This document shows, piece after piece, positions 16,270-25,473 of a stretch of DNA of 64,000 bases (position 1 is its first letter; each line of letters starts with the position of its first letter). The DNA is from Amycolatopsis bullii. Lineage in GTDB: Bacteria; Actinomycetota; Actinomycetes; Mycobacteriales; Pseudonocardiaceae. The notes beneath the pieces are model-generated. The model was given only the letters and a program-made list of their open reading frames with translations, had not been told where the DNA came from and did not search any database. The stretch covers positions 55,431 to 119,430 of the forward strand of contig NZ_BNAW01000027.1 of the NCBI RefSeq assembly GCF_014654205.1, read 5' to 3'. The position numbers were made by a program, and so were the translations under genes.

Positions 16270-17109
16270 CTACCCCTTCACCGCACCGGAGGTCAGCCCC
16301 GCCACGATGCGACGCTGGAAGAACAACACGAACACAATGATCGGGACGGTGATCACGACCGCGGCCGCGCACACCTGCCCCGTCGGGTCCTCGAACTGCG
16401 AGGACCCGGTGAAGAACGACAGCGCCGCCGGCACCGTGCGCGACGCCGTGGTCGACGTCAGCGAGATGGCGAACAGGAAGTCGTTCCAGCAGAAGATGAA
16501 CACCAGGATCGCCGTGGTGAACACGCCCGGCGCGGCCAGCGGCGCGATCACCCGGCGGAACGCCTGTGCCGGCGTCGCGCCGTCCATCTTCGCCGCCTTT
16601 TCCAGCTCCCACGGGATTTCCCGGAAGAACGCCGACAGCGTGTAGATCGACAGCGGCAGCGCGAACGTGATGTAGGGCAGGATCAGCCCCGGCCACGTGT
16701 CGAACAGCCCGATGTTCCGCTCGATGTTGAACAGCGGCGTCACCAGCGACACCTGCGGGAACATCGCGATCAGCAGCGACAGCCCGACGAGCACCTGCTT
16801 GCCGGGGAAGTCCAGCCGGGCGACCGCGTACGCGGCCATCGTGCCCAGCACCACCGCGATCACGGTCGAGATGATCGCGATGCCGATCGAGTTCACCAGC
16901 GCCAGCAGGAACTCCGACGTCTGGAAGATGTCCGCGTAGTTCTGCCAGGTCCACGACTGCGGGATGAACGACCCGTCGGTGATCGTGTCCTTGGTCTTGA
17001 ACGACAGCGAAACCACCCAGAGCACCGGCACCAGCGCGAACACCAGCACGAGGATGTCGACCAGGCCCCACCTGACCTTGCGGCCCGTCGTGACGGTTCC
17101 CATCGCCAT
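16270..17109 (-). CDS. sugB: Carbohydrate ABC transporter permease (SugB type)
   Basis: A 279-aa MalG-like permease with six membrane segments. The EAA loop reads LEKAAKMDGATPAQAFRRVIAPLAAPG (about residues 180-206), which contacts the ATPase. It ends 4 nt before sugC, and its start overlaps the stop of the upstream permease by one base, so the genes form one operon. Confidence 0.88.
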   Translation of the reverse strand: MAMGTVTTGRKVRWGLVDILVLVFALVPVLWVVSLSFKTKDTITDGSFIPQSWTWQNYADIFQTSEFLLALVNSIGIAIISTVIAVVLGTMAAYAVARLDFPGKQVLVGLSLLIAMFPQVSLVTPLFNIERNIGLFDTWPGLILPYITFALPLSIYTLSAFFREIPWELEKAAKMDGATPAQAFRRVIAPLAAPGVFTTAILVFIFCWNDFLFAISLTSTTASRTVPAALSFFTGSSQFEDPTGQVCAAAVVITVPIIVFVLFFQRRIVAGLTSGAVKG

Positions 17110-18080
17110 CAGCGCTTACCCCCGTTGTCCGAACCCGGTGCGGCCGTGCCGAACACCTTGATGAAGATGAACGCGATGATCGCCACCGTGATGAAGATCA
17201 GCACCGCCATCGTCGACCCGATGCCCAGGTTGAGGCCCTTGACCAGGTTGTCGTAGGTCTGCATGGACACCGACCCGGTGTCCTGCGCGCCGTTGGTGAG
17301 CACGTAGATGTTGTCGAAGATGCGGAACGCGTCGAGCGTGCGGAACAGCAGCGCCACCAGGATCGCCGGCTTCATCACCGGCAGCATCACCTTGGTGAAC
17401 CGCTGCCACGCGCTCGCGCCGTCCATCGCCGCGGCCTTGAGCAGGTCGTCCGGCACCAGCGCCAGGCCGGCCATCAGCAGCAGCGCCATGAACGGCGTGG
17501 TCTTCCACACCTCGGCGCCGATGATGATGAACAGCGACGGCCACTGCTCGGTCAGCGGGGCCGCGTCCGAGGCGAGCATGTTCGCCAGGTAGCCGGTCTT
17601 CGGCGTCCACGCGTAGTACCACGAGAACGCCGCGACGACCGTGACGATGCCGTACGGGATCAGCGCGACGGTGCGGACCAGGCCGCGGCCGACGAGCGTC
17701 CGGTGCATGATCAGCGCCAGCGCCATGCCGAGCACGAACTCGATCGCCACCGACACGACGGTGAGGAACATCGTGGTGCCGAACGCCGTCCACCAGTACG
17801 AACTGGACAGCACGGCGGCGTAGTTGTCGAAGCCGATGAACTGCTGCTGGGCCGGGAAGCGCAGGTCGTACCGCTGCAGCGACAGCCAGATCGAGTAGAG
17901 GATCGGGTAGCCGGTGACCGCGATCATCACGATGAACGCGGGCGCGCACAGCCACAGCCCGAGCCGCCGCTCGGCCTTCTTCCCTTCGGAGAGGGCGGGT
18001 TTGCCCTGCTTGCGGGCCGTCGCCCCTTCGGCGACCGGGGCCCCGGTGGTCCCGGCCGGGGTCGAGTCCTGGACGGTCAC
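17109..18080 (-). CDS. sugA: Sugar ABC transporter permease (SugA type)
   Basis: A 323-aa MalF-like permease. The cytoplasmic N-terminus of about 45 residues is unusually long and Ala/Gly-rich, then six membrane helices follow. The EAA motif is LLKAAAMDGASAWQRFTKVMLPVMKPA (about residues 225-250). It is translationally coupled to the substrate-binding lipoprotein (ATGA overlap at 18077-18080). Confidence 0.88.
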   Translation of the reverse strand: MTVQDSTPAGTTGAPVAEGATARKQGKPALSEGKKAERRLGLWLCAPAFIVMIAVTGYPILYSIWLSLQRYDLRFPAQQQFIGFDNYAAVLSSSYWWTAFGTTMFLTVVSVAIEFVLGMALALIMHRTLVGRGLVRTVALIPYGIVTVVAAFSWYYAWTPKTGYLANMLASDAAPLTEQWPSLFIIIGAEVWKTTPFMALLLMAGLALVPDDLLKAAAMDGASAWQRFTKVMLPVMKPAILVALLFRTLDAFRIFDNIYVLTNGAQDTGSVSMQTYDNLVKGLNLGIGSTMAVLIFITVAIIAFIFIKVFGTAAPGSDNGGKR

Positions 18081-19399
18081 GGGATCACTCCCTTCGACTG
18101 GAGCGCGTCACCGAGCTGCTCGCGCAGCTTGGCCGCGGTGGCCTGCGGGTCGATGTCCGACGGCGGCGAAAGCACCTTCGAGATGACCGTCGAGGCGTTC
18201 TGGTACGCCGGGGTCAGCGGGCGCACCGCGGCGGTCTTCAGCGCGGCGAGGATGGCGTCGCGCATCGGGTACTGGATCGCCATGTTCGGGTTGTCGGCCG
18301 AAGCCGGCTTGCCCGGGTCGAGCGGAACGTCGTTGTGGTACACCGATTCGATGCTCGGCGGCACCCCGTCGTTGATCGCGGAGATCTTCTGGCTCTCCGG
18401 GCTGCGCAGGCACAGCGCCGCTTCGAAGGCCTCCGGCTTGTGCTGCGAATACGTGCTCACCGCCAGGTCGAACCCGCCGATCGTGGTCCGCGCGGGCATC
18501 CCGGCCTGCGCCGCGGGGTAGACCGCCCACTTGAAGTGCGGCAGGTCCGCCTTCTTGTCCTTGGCGTAGGCGGCGTAGACGTACGGCCAGTTGAGCTGGA
18601 AGGCGGCCTGGCCGCGCTGGAACGCCTGCCGGATGTCGTCTTCCTTCATGTTGCTCAGCGACGGGTCGGTGAGCCCCGAGGTCGAGACCTTCTTGAGCAG
18701 CTCCAGCGCCTTCACGGCGCCTTCGTCCATCACCACGGACTTGCCGTCGTCGGACAGGATGTGCCCGCCCATCGAGGCGACCAGCGTGTTGTAGAAGACG
18801 ACCAGGCCTTCGTACTGCGCGCCGGTGAACACGATTTCGTAGGGCTTGCCCTGCCCCTTGAGCTCCTGGGACTTCTGCATCATCTCGTCCCAGGTGGCCG
18901 GTGGCTTCGGCGTCACCCGGTCGTCGTACCAGAGCAGCTGGACGTTGGTGTTCTTCGTGGCCGCGTACAGCTTCCCGTTGTGGGTCGCGGTGTCCAGCGG
19001 CCCCTGCAGCACACCCTGCGACGCCGCTGCCTTGTTCTGGCCGGTCCATTCCTCGGCCCAGCCGGCTTCGGCGAACTCCGAGACCCACGTGACGTCGAGG
19101 CCCAGGATGTCCATGGCGGTGTCACCCGCCGCCAGCCGGCGCGCCATCTGCAGCCGCTGGTCGTCCGCTCCACGCGGGAGTTTGTTGTAGATGATTTCGT
19201 ACCGGCCGGCGGCCTTCACGTTGCAGCCGTCGACCACTTTCTGGAAGTTGTCCTCGGGCGACATGTAGATGTTGATCTTGAGCCCGGAACTCGTCGCGCA
19301 ACCGGCGAGCATGCCGGTCACCAATGCCCCTGCCCCCAGCAGGACGGCGGTGCGGCCGGGCGACCGTCCTCGTTTGCCCGCGCCGATCCTCTTCCCCAT
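18077..19399 (-). CDS. lpqY: Sugar-binding lipoprotein of ABC importer (LpqY type)
   Basis: A 440-aa solute-binding protein. The basic N-terminus is followed by a hydrophobic segment and lipobox LAGC (lipidated Cys at about residue 34). The mature protein is a family 1 extracellular binding protein (INIYMSPEDNFQ, WAEEWTG, LYAATKNTNVQLLWYDD, FQLNWPYVYAAY). GAGGAGG precedes the ATG. It heads the importer operon and presumably delivers trehalose or a related disaccharide or oligosaccharide to SugAB. The 243-bp upstream region presumably holds the promoter, but I see no clear operator. Confidence 0.87.
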   Translation of the reverse strand: MGKRIGAGKRGRSPGRTAVLLGAGALVTGMLAGCATSSGLKINIYMSPEDNFQKVVDGCNVKAAGRYEIIYNKLPRGADDQRLQMARRLAAGDTAMDILGLDVTWVSEFAEAGWAEEWTGQNKAAASQGVLQGPLDTATHNGKLYAATKNTNVQLLWYDDRVTPKPPATWDEMMQKSQELKGQGKPYEIVFTGAQYEGLVVFYNTLVASMGGHILSDDGKSVVMDEGAVKALELLKKVSTSGLTDPSLSNMKEDDIRQAFQRGQAAFQLNWPYVYAAYAKDKKADLPHFKWAVYPAAQAGMPARTTIGGFDLAVSTYSQHKPEAFEAALCLRSPESQKISAINDGVPPSIESVYHNDVPLDPGKPASADNPNMAIQYPMRDAILAALKTAAVRPLTPAYQNASTVISKVLSPPSDIDPQATAAKLREQLGDALQSKGVIP

Positions 19400-19642
19400 A
19401 AGGCCTCCTCACCCGCGTGCACGCCGGTTACCGCGGAACCCGGTGGGCACCGCGACGCGATGAGGCGAAACCGCGCCAGCACCCCGACGTGCTAGTGCTC
19501 GGGCCGCCGCGCTGCAGGGCGAGGCCGCCCGACTGGTGTCGGCCAACTTATGCCGGGCGATCACACCCCGCAAGCAGTATCGGTAACGATTCAGCGCACC
19601 GCGCGCCGAATCGTGATTTTCCCGTGCTAAAGCTCGGGTTTC

Positions 19643-20164
19643 TCAGGGGTTCGCGGACGGCGGTTTCAGCGCCAGCTTGGCGAGCAGTTCCCGGCCCTGT
19701 TCCGCCGAGCGCGGCTGGCACAGGACGTCGTAGCGGCCGGCGACGAGCTGGCTCGCCGAGGAGAAGTCCCGGCGGCCCCGCGACATGCTGTACCCGATCG
19801 CGGCGAACATCAGCCCGGACAGCACGCCGAGCACCAGCCCGGTGAGCACCTGCAGCGCGAACCCCTGGTTGACGAACAACCCCAGCAGCAGCCCCGCGAA
19901 CAGGCCGAACCACGCCCCGGACACCGCGCCGGTACCGAGCACGCGGCCCCAGCTGAGCTTGCCGATCACCCGCTCGACGAGCATCAGGTCGACGCCCACG
20001 ATCGTGACGTCGCCGACGGCGAACTCGCTGTCGGCGAGGAAGTCGACCGCCTTCTGCGCCTCGCCGTAGGTCGCGTACGACCCGATCGGCCAGCCGGTCG
20101 GCGGGGTCGGCAGCCGCGGCAGGCCACCGGGCGCCCGCCCCCCGCCAAAGGGACTACTCACCAT
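19643..20164 (-). CDS. General stress protein-like membrane protein
   Basis: A 173-aa protein. The N-terminal half resembles the general stress protein 17M-like domain (GWPIGSYATYGEAQKAVDFLADSEFAVGDVTIVGVDL), followed by two hydrophobic segments (GAWFGLFAGLLLGLFVNQG, LTGLVLGVLSGLMFAAIGY) and a soluble tail. The function is unknown. Three starts lie within 9 nt (ATG 20167, ATG 20164, GTG 20161); I give the middle one. Its 3' end is 243 bp from lpqY. Confidence 0.72.
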   Translation of the reverse strand: MVSSPFGGGRAPGGLPRLPTPPTGWPIGSYATYGEAQKAVDFLADSEFAVGDVTIVGVDLMLVERVIGKLSWGRVLGTGAVSGAWFGLFAGLLLGLFVNQGFALQVLTGLVLGVLSGLMFAAIGYSMSRGRRDFSSASQLVAGRYDVLCQPRSAEQGRELLAKLALKPPSANP

Positions 20165-20253
20165 CATCACCTGCGCACTCGTGGTCCTGGGCGTCCATCT
20201 TGTCAAGAACCCACCGGCGGTGCGAGCCGCTTACCCCGAAAGGCCGGGCGCGA

Positions 20254-20273
20254 TTTGTCGACAGAGCGACAAA
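20254..20273. promoter_or_regulatory. Inverted repeat between acyl-CoA dehydrogenase and stress-protein genes
   Basis: TTTGTCG (20254-20260) and CGACAAA (20267-20273) are perfect 7-bp arms around a 6-nt centre. The site lies 6 nt after the acyl-CoA dehydrogenase stop and about 90 nt before the stress-protein start, both on the minus strand. It could be an operator of the stress gene or a weak terminator. Confidence 0.4.
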
Positions 20274-20279
20274 CGTCGT

Positions 20280-21476
20280 TCAGGACCGCGATTTGTACTC
20301 CCGCAGCAGGCCGCGGCTGATGATGGTCTTCTGGATCTCGCTGGTGCCCTCGCCGATGAGCAGGAACGGTGCCTCACGCATGAGCCGCTCGATCTCGTAC
20401 TCCTTCGAGTACCCGTAGCCGCCGTGGATGCGGAACGCGTCCTGCGTGACCTCCGCGCAGTACTCGGACGCGATCAGCTTCGCCATCCCGGCTTCGACGT
20501 CGTTGCGCGCGCCGGAGTCCTTGAGGCGGGCCGCGTTCACCATCATCAGGTGCGCCGCCTCGACCTTGGTCGCCATCTCGGCCAGCTTGAACGCGACGGC
20601 CTGGTGCTCGGCGATCGCCTTGCCGAACGTCTTGCGCTGCTGGGCGTACTCCACGGCGAGCTCGAACGCCCGGATCGCGATGCCGCAGGCGCGGGCCGCC
20701 ACGTTGACGCGGCCGACCTCGACACCGTCCATCATGTACGCGAAGCCCTTGCCCGGCGCCTCGCCGAGCACCATGTCGGCACCGATCCGGTAGCCGTCGA
20801 AGACCGCTTCGGTCGTGTCGACGCCCTTGTAGCCCATCTTGTCGATCTTGCCGGGGATGGTCAGCCCGGGCGCCACCTCGCCGAAGCCCTCCGGCTTCTC
20901 GACCAGGAACGTCGTCAGGTTCTGGTGGGGCTTCTCGGCGCCTTCGTCGGTCTTCACCAGCAGCGCGATCAGGTTGGACGACCCGCCGTTGGTCAGCCAC
21001 ATCTTCGAGCCGTCGATGACGTAGCCGTCATCGGTCTTCTTCGCCTTGGTCTTGATGGCCGCGACGTCCGACCCGAGGTCGGGTTCCGACATCGAGAAGG
21101 AGCCGCGGACCTCGCCGGTGGCCATCCGCGGCAGGAAGTGCTGCTTCTGCGCCTCGGTGCCGTGGCGGGAGATCATGTGCGCCACGATGAAGTGGGTGTT
21201 GATCACGCCGGACACGCTCATCCAGCCCCGCGCGATCTCCTCGACGACCAGCGCGTAGGTCAGCAGCGACTCGCCGAGCCCGCCGTACTCCTCCGAGATG
21301 GTGATCCCGAACAGGCCCATTTCCTTCATGCCCGCGACGATGTCGGCGGGGTAGGTGTCGGCGTGCTCGAGCTCCTGGGCGTGCGGGATGACCTCCTTGT
21401 CCACGAACTGGCGGACGGTCGCGAGGATCTCCGACTGCACGTCGGTCAGGCCGGCGGTCTGGGCGAGACGGGCCAT
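20280..21476 (-). CDS. Acyl-CoA dehydrogenase
   Basis: A 398-aa flavoenzyme of fatty-acid beta-oxidation type with N-terminal, middle and C-terminal ACAD domains. FAD/substrate motifs are visible: SFSMSEPDLGSDVAAIKTKA near residue 130, RKTFGKAIAEHQAVAFKLAEM near 280 and IHGGYGYSKEYEIERLMREA near 355. The ATG at 21476 follows GGGAG. A possible operator overlaps its upstream region. The chain-length preference cannot be read. Confidence 0.92.
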   Translation of the reverse strand: MARLAQTAGLTDVQSEILATVRQFVDKEVIPHAQELEHADTYPADIVAGMKEMGLFGITISEEYGGLGESLLTYALVVEEIARGWMSVSGVINTHFIVAHMISRHGTEAQKQHFLPRMATGEVRGSFSMSEPDLGSDVAAIKTKAKKTDDGYVIDGSKMWLTNGGSSNLIALLVKTDEGAEKPHQNLTTFLVEKPEGFGEVAPGLTIPGKIDKMGYKGVDTTEAVFDGYRIGADMVLGEAPGKGFAYMMDGVEVGRVNVAARACGIAIRAFELAVEYAQQRKTFGKAIAEHQAVAFKLAEMATKVEAAHLMMVNAARLKDSGARNDVEAGMAKLIASEYCAEVTQDAFRIHGGYGYSKEYEIERLMREAPFLLIGEGTSEIQKTIISRGLLREYKSRS

Positions 21477-21519
21477 CACGGCTCCCTTTCCGGAGTAGGA
21501 CGCCGCTCCCGGCGCTGGG

Positions 21520-21533
21520 TTACCGGTGAGTAT
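21520..21533. promoter_or_regulatory. TetR-like operator upstream of the acyl-CoA dehydrogenase
   Basis: TTACCGGTGAGTAT is a partial palindrome with TAC/GTA half-sites, about 45 nt upstream of the start. The form recalls operators of TetR-type fatty-acid regulators in actinobacteria. The regulator gene is not adjacent, so this is weakly supported. Confidence 0.25.
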
Positions 21534-21641
21534 GACCCGAAAGCCGAAACCCTGCTATGAGGGCGCTCACGCTCCGGGGAACCGAACCGGGCCGGGACGT
21601 CCCCGGCTAACGTGGTCCCCACACGCACGAGGGGACCCGCC

Positions 21642-22304
21642 ATGATCGACCCGTCCGGGGAAAAGGACCGTCCGGCCGCCGACCCGACCGCGGCGTACGA
21701 CCCGCCGCCGACGGCGGACCCGGCGCCGTACGAGCCGGAGAACTACGACCCGCCGGCCGTCGACGCCACCGGCGCCGAGGCGTCCGCGACGGGCACGACC
21801 GCCACCGCGGACGCCCCTCCTGCCGACACCACCGCCACCGTCGCGGCGGACGTCCCGCCTGCCGCCGAGCAGACCGTCACCTCCGAGCAGCCCGGTCAGC
21901 TGCCGCCCGGCGCGTACGAGACGCCGGCCGCGTACATCCCCGGCACGCCCTACGCGCCTCCCGGCCAGCCCTACCCGCAGCAGCAGTACCCACCCGCCTA
22001 CGGGCAGCCGTACTCGGCGCCCTATGCGCAGCCCCTCCCGTACGGCTCGCCGTACGCGGCCCCGCGCACGCAGGACAACGCGCTGGCCATCGGCGCTCTC
22101 GTGTGCTCGATCCTGGGCTTCTGCTCCGGGATCACCGCGATCGCCGGGCTCGTCATGGGCCACATCGCGCTGAGCAAGACCAACCGCGGCGAGGCGGGCG
22201 GCCGCGGGCTGGCCACGGCCGCGGTGATCGTCGGCTACGTCGTGATCGCGTTGTGGGTCGGCTTCCTCACCACCCTGATCATCCTGGGCACGACGGCCCC
22301 CTGA
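21642..22304 (+). CDS. DUF4190 membrane protein with long Pro/Ala-rich N-terminus
   Basis: A 220-aa protein. Residues 1-140 are low-complexity and rich in Pro, Ala, Thr and Tyr (GQPYPQQQYPP, PYSAPYAQP), probably disordered. The C-terminus is a DUF4190 domain of two membrane helices (ALAIGALVCSILGFCSGITAIAGLVMGHIALSKT and GLATAAVIVGYVVIALWVGFLTTLIIL). Such proteins are common in actinobacteria and of unknown function. GAGGGGAC precedes the ATG. It is convergent with the slipin gene, with 4 nt between the stops. Confidence 0.8.
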   Translation: MIDPSGEKDRPAADPTAAYDPPPTADPAPYEPENYDPPAVDATGAEASATGTTATADAPPADTTATVAADVPPAAEQTVTSEQPGQLPPGAYETPAAYIPGTPYAPPGQPYPQQQYPPAYGQPYSAPYAQPLPYGSPYAAPRTQDNALAIGALVCSILGFCSGITAIAGLVMGHIALSKTNRGEAGGRGLATAAVIVGYVVIALWVGFLTTLIILGTTAP

Positions 22305-22308
22305 GCGG

Positions 22309-23184
22309 TCAGTCCGCCGACGGCAGCACGGCGTCGCCGGGGCTGCGCGGCGACGGCGTCGCGTGGCCGTTCACCTCCGGCTTCGCCTCGGCCACCTCCG
22401 GCTGGGGCTCCGGCTCGGCCGCCGGGGCCCGCTTCGGCGTCTGCGCGTCGAGGAACCGCAGCAGCTCCACCGGGAACGGCAGCACCAGCGTCGAGTTCTT
22501 CTCCGACGACACCTGCACCACGGTCTCCAGCAGCCGCAGCTGCAGCGCCGATGGCGTGTCGGCCATCGTCGCGGCGGCCTGCGCGAGCTTGTGCGACGCC
22601 TGCAGCTCACCGTCGGCGGAGATGACGCGCGCGCGCCGTTCCCGCTCCGCCTCGGCCTGCCGCGACATCGAGCGCTTCATCGCCTCCGGCAGCGCGACGT
22701 CCTTGATCTCCACGCGGTCGATGTGGATGCCCCAGTCCAGCGCCGGGCTGTCGATCATCAGCTCCAGGCCCTCGTTGAGGCGCTCGCGGTTGGACAGCAG
22801 GTCGTCGAGCTCGCTCTTGCCGATGATCGAGCGCAGCGACGTCTGCGCGACCTGGCCGACCGCCGACCGGTAGTCCTGCACGTTGACCGCCGCGACGACC
22901 GGGTCGATCACCTTGAAGTAGACGACGGCGTCGACGCGGACCGTGACGTTGTCGCGGGTGATGCCGTCCTGGGCCGGGATCGGCATGGTCACGATCTGCA
23001 TGTTGACCTTCTGGAGCCGGTCGGCGAACGGCACGAGCACCGCCAGCCCGGGTTCGCGGACGCGGGACCGCACCCGCCCGAACCGGTAGATCAGCCCGCG
23101 TTCGTACTGCTTCACGACGCGCACGCTCGACGCGAGCCAGACTCCGCCCGCGAGGACGACGGCGCTGAGGATCTCCACCACCAT
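22309..23184 (-). CDS. SPFH-domain slipin (stomatin-like protein)
   Basis: A 291-aa band-7 protein. The N-terminal hydrophobic segment (VEILSAVVLAGGVWLASSV) precedes the SPFH core (VVKQYERGLIYRFGRV, GITRDNVTVRVDAVVYFKVIDPVVA, QTSLRSIIGKSELDDLLSNRERLN), a charged coiled-coil and a Pro/Glu-rich tail. It forms membrane-associated oligomers. The NfeD-type protease partner often encoded next to slipins is not present in this neighbourhood. Confidence 0.88.
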   Translation of the reverse strand: MVVEILSAVVLAGGVWLASSVRVVKQYERGLIYRFGRVRSRVREPGLAVLVPFADRLQKVNMQIVTMPIPAQDGITRDNVTVRVDAVVYFKVIDPVVAAVNVQDYRSAVGQVAQTSLRSIIGKSELDDLLSNRERLNEGLELMIDSPALDWGIHIDRVEIKDVALPEAMKRSMSRQAEAERERRARVISADGELQASHKLAQAAATMADTPSALQLRLLETVVQVSSEKNSTLVLPFPVELLRFLDAQTPKRAPAAEPEPQPEVAEAKPEVNGHATPSPRSPGDAVLPSAD

Positions 23185-23279
23185 GACTGCTCCCGGGGTT
23201 GCGTTTCCCCTTGAAAGCCCAGCGTACGCCCGCCTGGCAGCTGACGAAATGCGTTGGACGCGGCTGCCAGGGTGGGGTG

Positions 23280-24185
23280 GTGACCGATCTTCGCGTTCCC
23301 CCGCTGTTCGCCGCCCGCGCGCCGAAGGTGCTCGGGCCGGAGGCCGTCCCGTGGCTCGCGGCGCTGCCCGAGCTCGCCGCGGAGTACGCCCGGAAGTGGG
23401 GGTGTGCGTTCGAGGGTGAGGCGATGCACGGCTACGTCGGCGTGGTGCAGCCCGCGCGCCTGGCCGACGGCACGCCGGTGGTGCTGAAGCTGGGCTGGCG
23501 GGACGCGGAGTCCGCCGACGAGCCGCTCGCACTGTCCACATGGGCCGGCCGGGGTGCCGTGCTGCTGGAGTCCGCGCCGGACGACGGCGTCCTGCTGCTC
23601 GAACGGCTCGACCCCGACCGCACCCTCGGCGACCTCCCGCTGCGCTCGGCGATCCCGCTCATCGGCGGCCTGGCGCGGCGCCTCGCCGTCCCCGCACCGG
23701 TGTCGATGCGGCGGCGGCTGCATTCCGAGGCGGCACGGCTGACCGAAGAACTCCCGCGTCGCTGGGCGGAGCTCGGCGAGCCGTTCGAGAAGCGGCTCGT
23801 CGACGACGCCGTCGCGATCTGCCGCGAACTCGGGCCATCGGCCGGTGACCTGCTGGTGAACGAGGACCTGCACTTCCAGAACGTCCTGGCGGCCACCCGC
23901 GAGCCGTGGCTGGTGATCGACCCCAAGCCACTGGCGGGCGACCTCGAGTGGGGTGTCATCCCGCTGTTCTGGAACCGCTTCACCGAGTCCACACTGGACG
24001 AACGGTTCGCGCTGATCGTCGCTTCGCACGAACTGGACGCTGAACGCGCTCGCGCCTGGACGCTCGTGCGCGCGGTGCAGAACTGGATCTGGATGATCGA
24101 AGAGTTCGCGGAAACCGGCGAAGACAGCGACGACCCGGCCTTCGTCACAGTGGCGGAAATCGCTCCCTGGGCGGCCAGCCGATAG
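23280..24185 (+). CDS. Aminoglycoside phosphotransferase-like protein (APH(6)/hydroxyurea kinase family)
   Basis: A 301-aa kinase-fold protein similar to streptomycin 6-phosphotransferases. VVLKLGW supplies the ATP lysine, LVNEDLHFQNVLA the catalytic Asp and Asn, and LVIDPKPLAGDLEWG the metal-binding Asp. The start is the GTG at 23280 or 23277; the frame upstream to 23199 is not conserved-looking. Chromosomal relatives occur widely in actinobacteria without proven resistance, so antibiotic inactivation is only a possibility. Confidence 0.78.
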   Translation: MTDLRVPPLFAARAPKVLGPEAVPWLAALPELAAEYARKWGCAFEGEAMHGYVGVVQPARLADGTPVVLKLGWRDAESADEPLALSTWAGRGAVLLESAPDDGVLLLERLDPDRTLGDLPLRSAIPLIGGLARRLAVPAPVSMRRRLHSEAARLTEELPRRWAELGEPFEKRLVDDAVAICRELGPSAGDLLVNEDLHFQNVLAATREPWLVIDPKPLAGDLEWGVIPLFWNRFTESTLDERFALIVASHELDAERARAWTLVRAVQNWIWMIEEFAETGEDSDDPAFVTVAEIAPWAASR

Positions 24186-24195
24186 TGTCAGCGGC

Positions 24196-25473
24196 ATGGC
24201 CGCGGTCAACAGGGTTTTCGCAGCTCAGCTGTCCGGGTTGCCGGTATTCGGCCCGGACGGCGAGTCGATCGGCCGCGTCCGCGACCTGGTCGCCGGGCTG
24301 CGCCTGGACGCCCAGCCGCCGCGGATCCTCGGCCTGGTCGTCGAGCTGAGCACCCGGCGGCGGGTCTTCGTCCCGATGCTGCGCGTCACCTCGATCGAGC
24401 CGTCCGCCGTGACCCTGGCCACCGGCTCGGTCAACATGCGCCAGTTCAACCAGCGCCCCAACGAGGTCCTGGTGCTCGGCCAGCTGCTCGACGCGCACGC
24501 CACGCTGGCCGGCTCCGACACCCGGATCACCGTCGTCGACGCCGGGATGGAGCCGACCCGCACCCGCGACTGGGTGCTGGCGAAGCTCGCCATCCGCGAG
24601 CGGCGGCTCGGGCTGGGCCGCCGCCGCTCGGCCATGCAGGTGCTGCCGTGGTCGGAGGTGGCCGGGCTCGGCCTCACCGACCTCGCCCGCCAGCCGCAGG
24701 GGGCCGGGCAGCTGCTCATGCTGTTCGACACCATGCGGCCGGCCGACATCGCCGCGACGGTGCGCGACCTGCCGCTCAAGCGGCGGCACGAGGTCGCCGA
24801 CGCGATGGACGACGAGCGCCTCGCCGACGTCATCGAGGAACTGCCGGACGACGACCAGAAGGAGCTGCTGGCCTACCTGGCCGAGGAGCGCGCGGCCGAC
24901 GTCCTGGAGGCGATGAACCCCGACGACGCGGCCGACCTGCTGGCCGAGCTCGCCCCGGCCGACCAGAGCCGCCTGCTGGAGCTGATGGAGCCGGAGGAGT
25001 CCGCGCCGGTGCGGCGGCTGCTGGAGTACTCGTCGGACACCGCGGGCGGCCTGATGACGCCGGAGCCGGTGGTGCTGACCCCGGACACGACGATCGCCGA
25101 GGCGCTGGCCCACATCCGCAACGCCGAGCTGCCGCCGGCGCTGGCGAGCATGGTGTTCGTCTGCCGCCCGCCGACGGCGACGCCGACCGGGCGCTACGTC
25201 GGCGTCGTCCACTTCCAGCGCCTCCTGCGGGAGCCGCCGGCCGAGCTGGTGGCCAGCGCCGTGGACACCGGGCTCCCGCCGTTGAAACCCGGGGCGTCGC
25301 TGGCCGAGGTCACGCGGTACTTCGCGGCCTACAACCTGACCTGCGGGCCGGTCGTCGACACCGAAGACCACTTGATCGGCGCGGTGACCGTCGACGACGT
25401 CCTCGACCACCTGCTGCCGGAGGACTGGCGGGAGACCGGGCTGCACGACACCTTGGAGGAAGACCGTGCCTGA
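24196..25473 (+). CDS. PRC-barrel / MgtE-N / CBS protein without transport domain
   Basis: A 425-aa soluble protein. A PRC-barrel-like N-terminus (LPVFGPDGESIGRVRDLV) is followed by the MgtE N-terminal superhelix (LPLKRRHEVADAMDDERLADVIEELPDDDQ, NPDDAADLLAELAPADQSRLLELM) and a CBS pair (GGLMTPEPVVLTPDTTIAEALAHI and LTCGPVVDTEDHLIGAVTVDDVLDHLL). It has the Mg2+-sensing part of MgtE but no transmembrane channel. It is followed by DUF1003 and Mrp, the gene order of Rv1232c-Rv1231c-Rv1229c in mycobacteria (from memory). Confidence 0.85.
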   Translation: MAAVNRVFAAQLSGLPVFGPDGESIGRVRDLVAGLRLDAQPPRILGLVVELSTRRRVFVPMLRVTSIEPSAVTLATGSVNMRQFNQRPNEVLVLGQLLDAHATLAGSDTRITVVDAGMEPTRTRDWVLAKLAIRERRLGLGRRRSAMQVLPWSEVAGLGLTDLARQPQGAGQLLMLFDTMRPADIAATVRDLPLKRRHEVADAMDDERLADVIEELPDDDQKELLAYLAEERAADVLEAMNPDDAADLLAELAPADQSRLLELMEPEESAPVRRLLEYSSDTAGGLMTPEPVVLTPDTTIAEALAHIRNAELPPALASMVFVCRPPTATPTGRYVGVVHFQRLLREPPAELVASAVDTGLPPLKPGASLAEVTRYFAAYNLTCGPVVDTEDHLIGAVTVDDVLDHLLPEDWRETGLHDTLEEDRA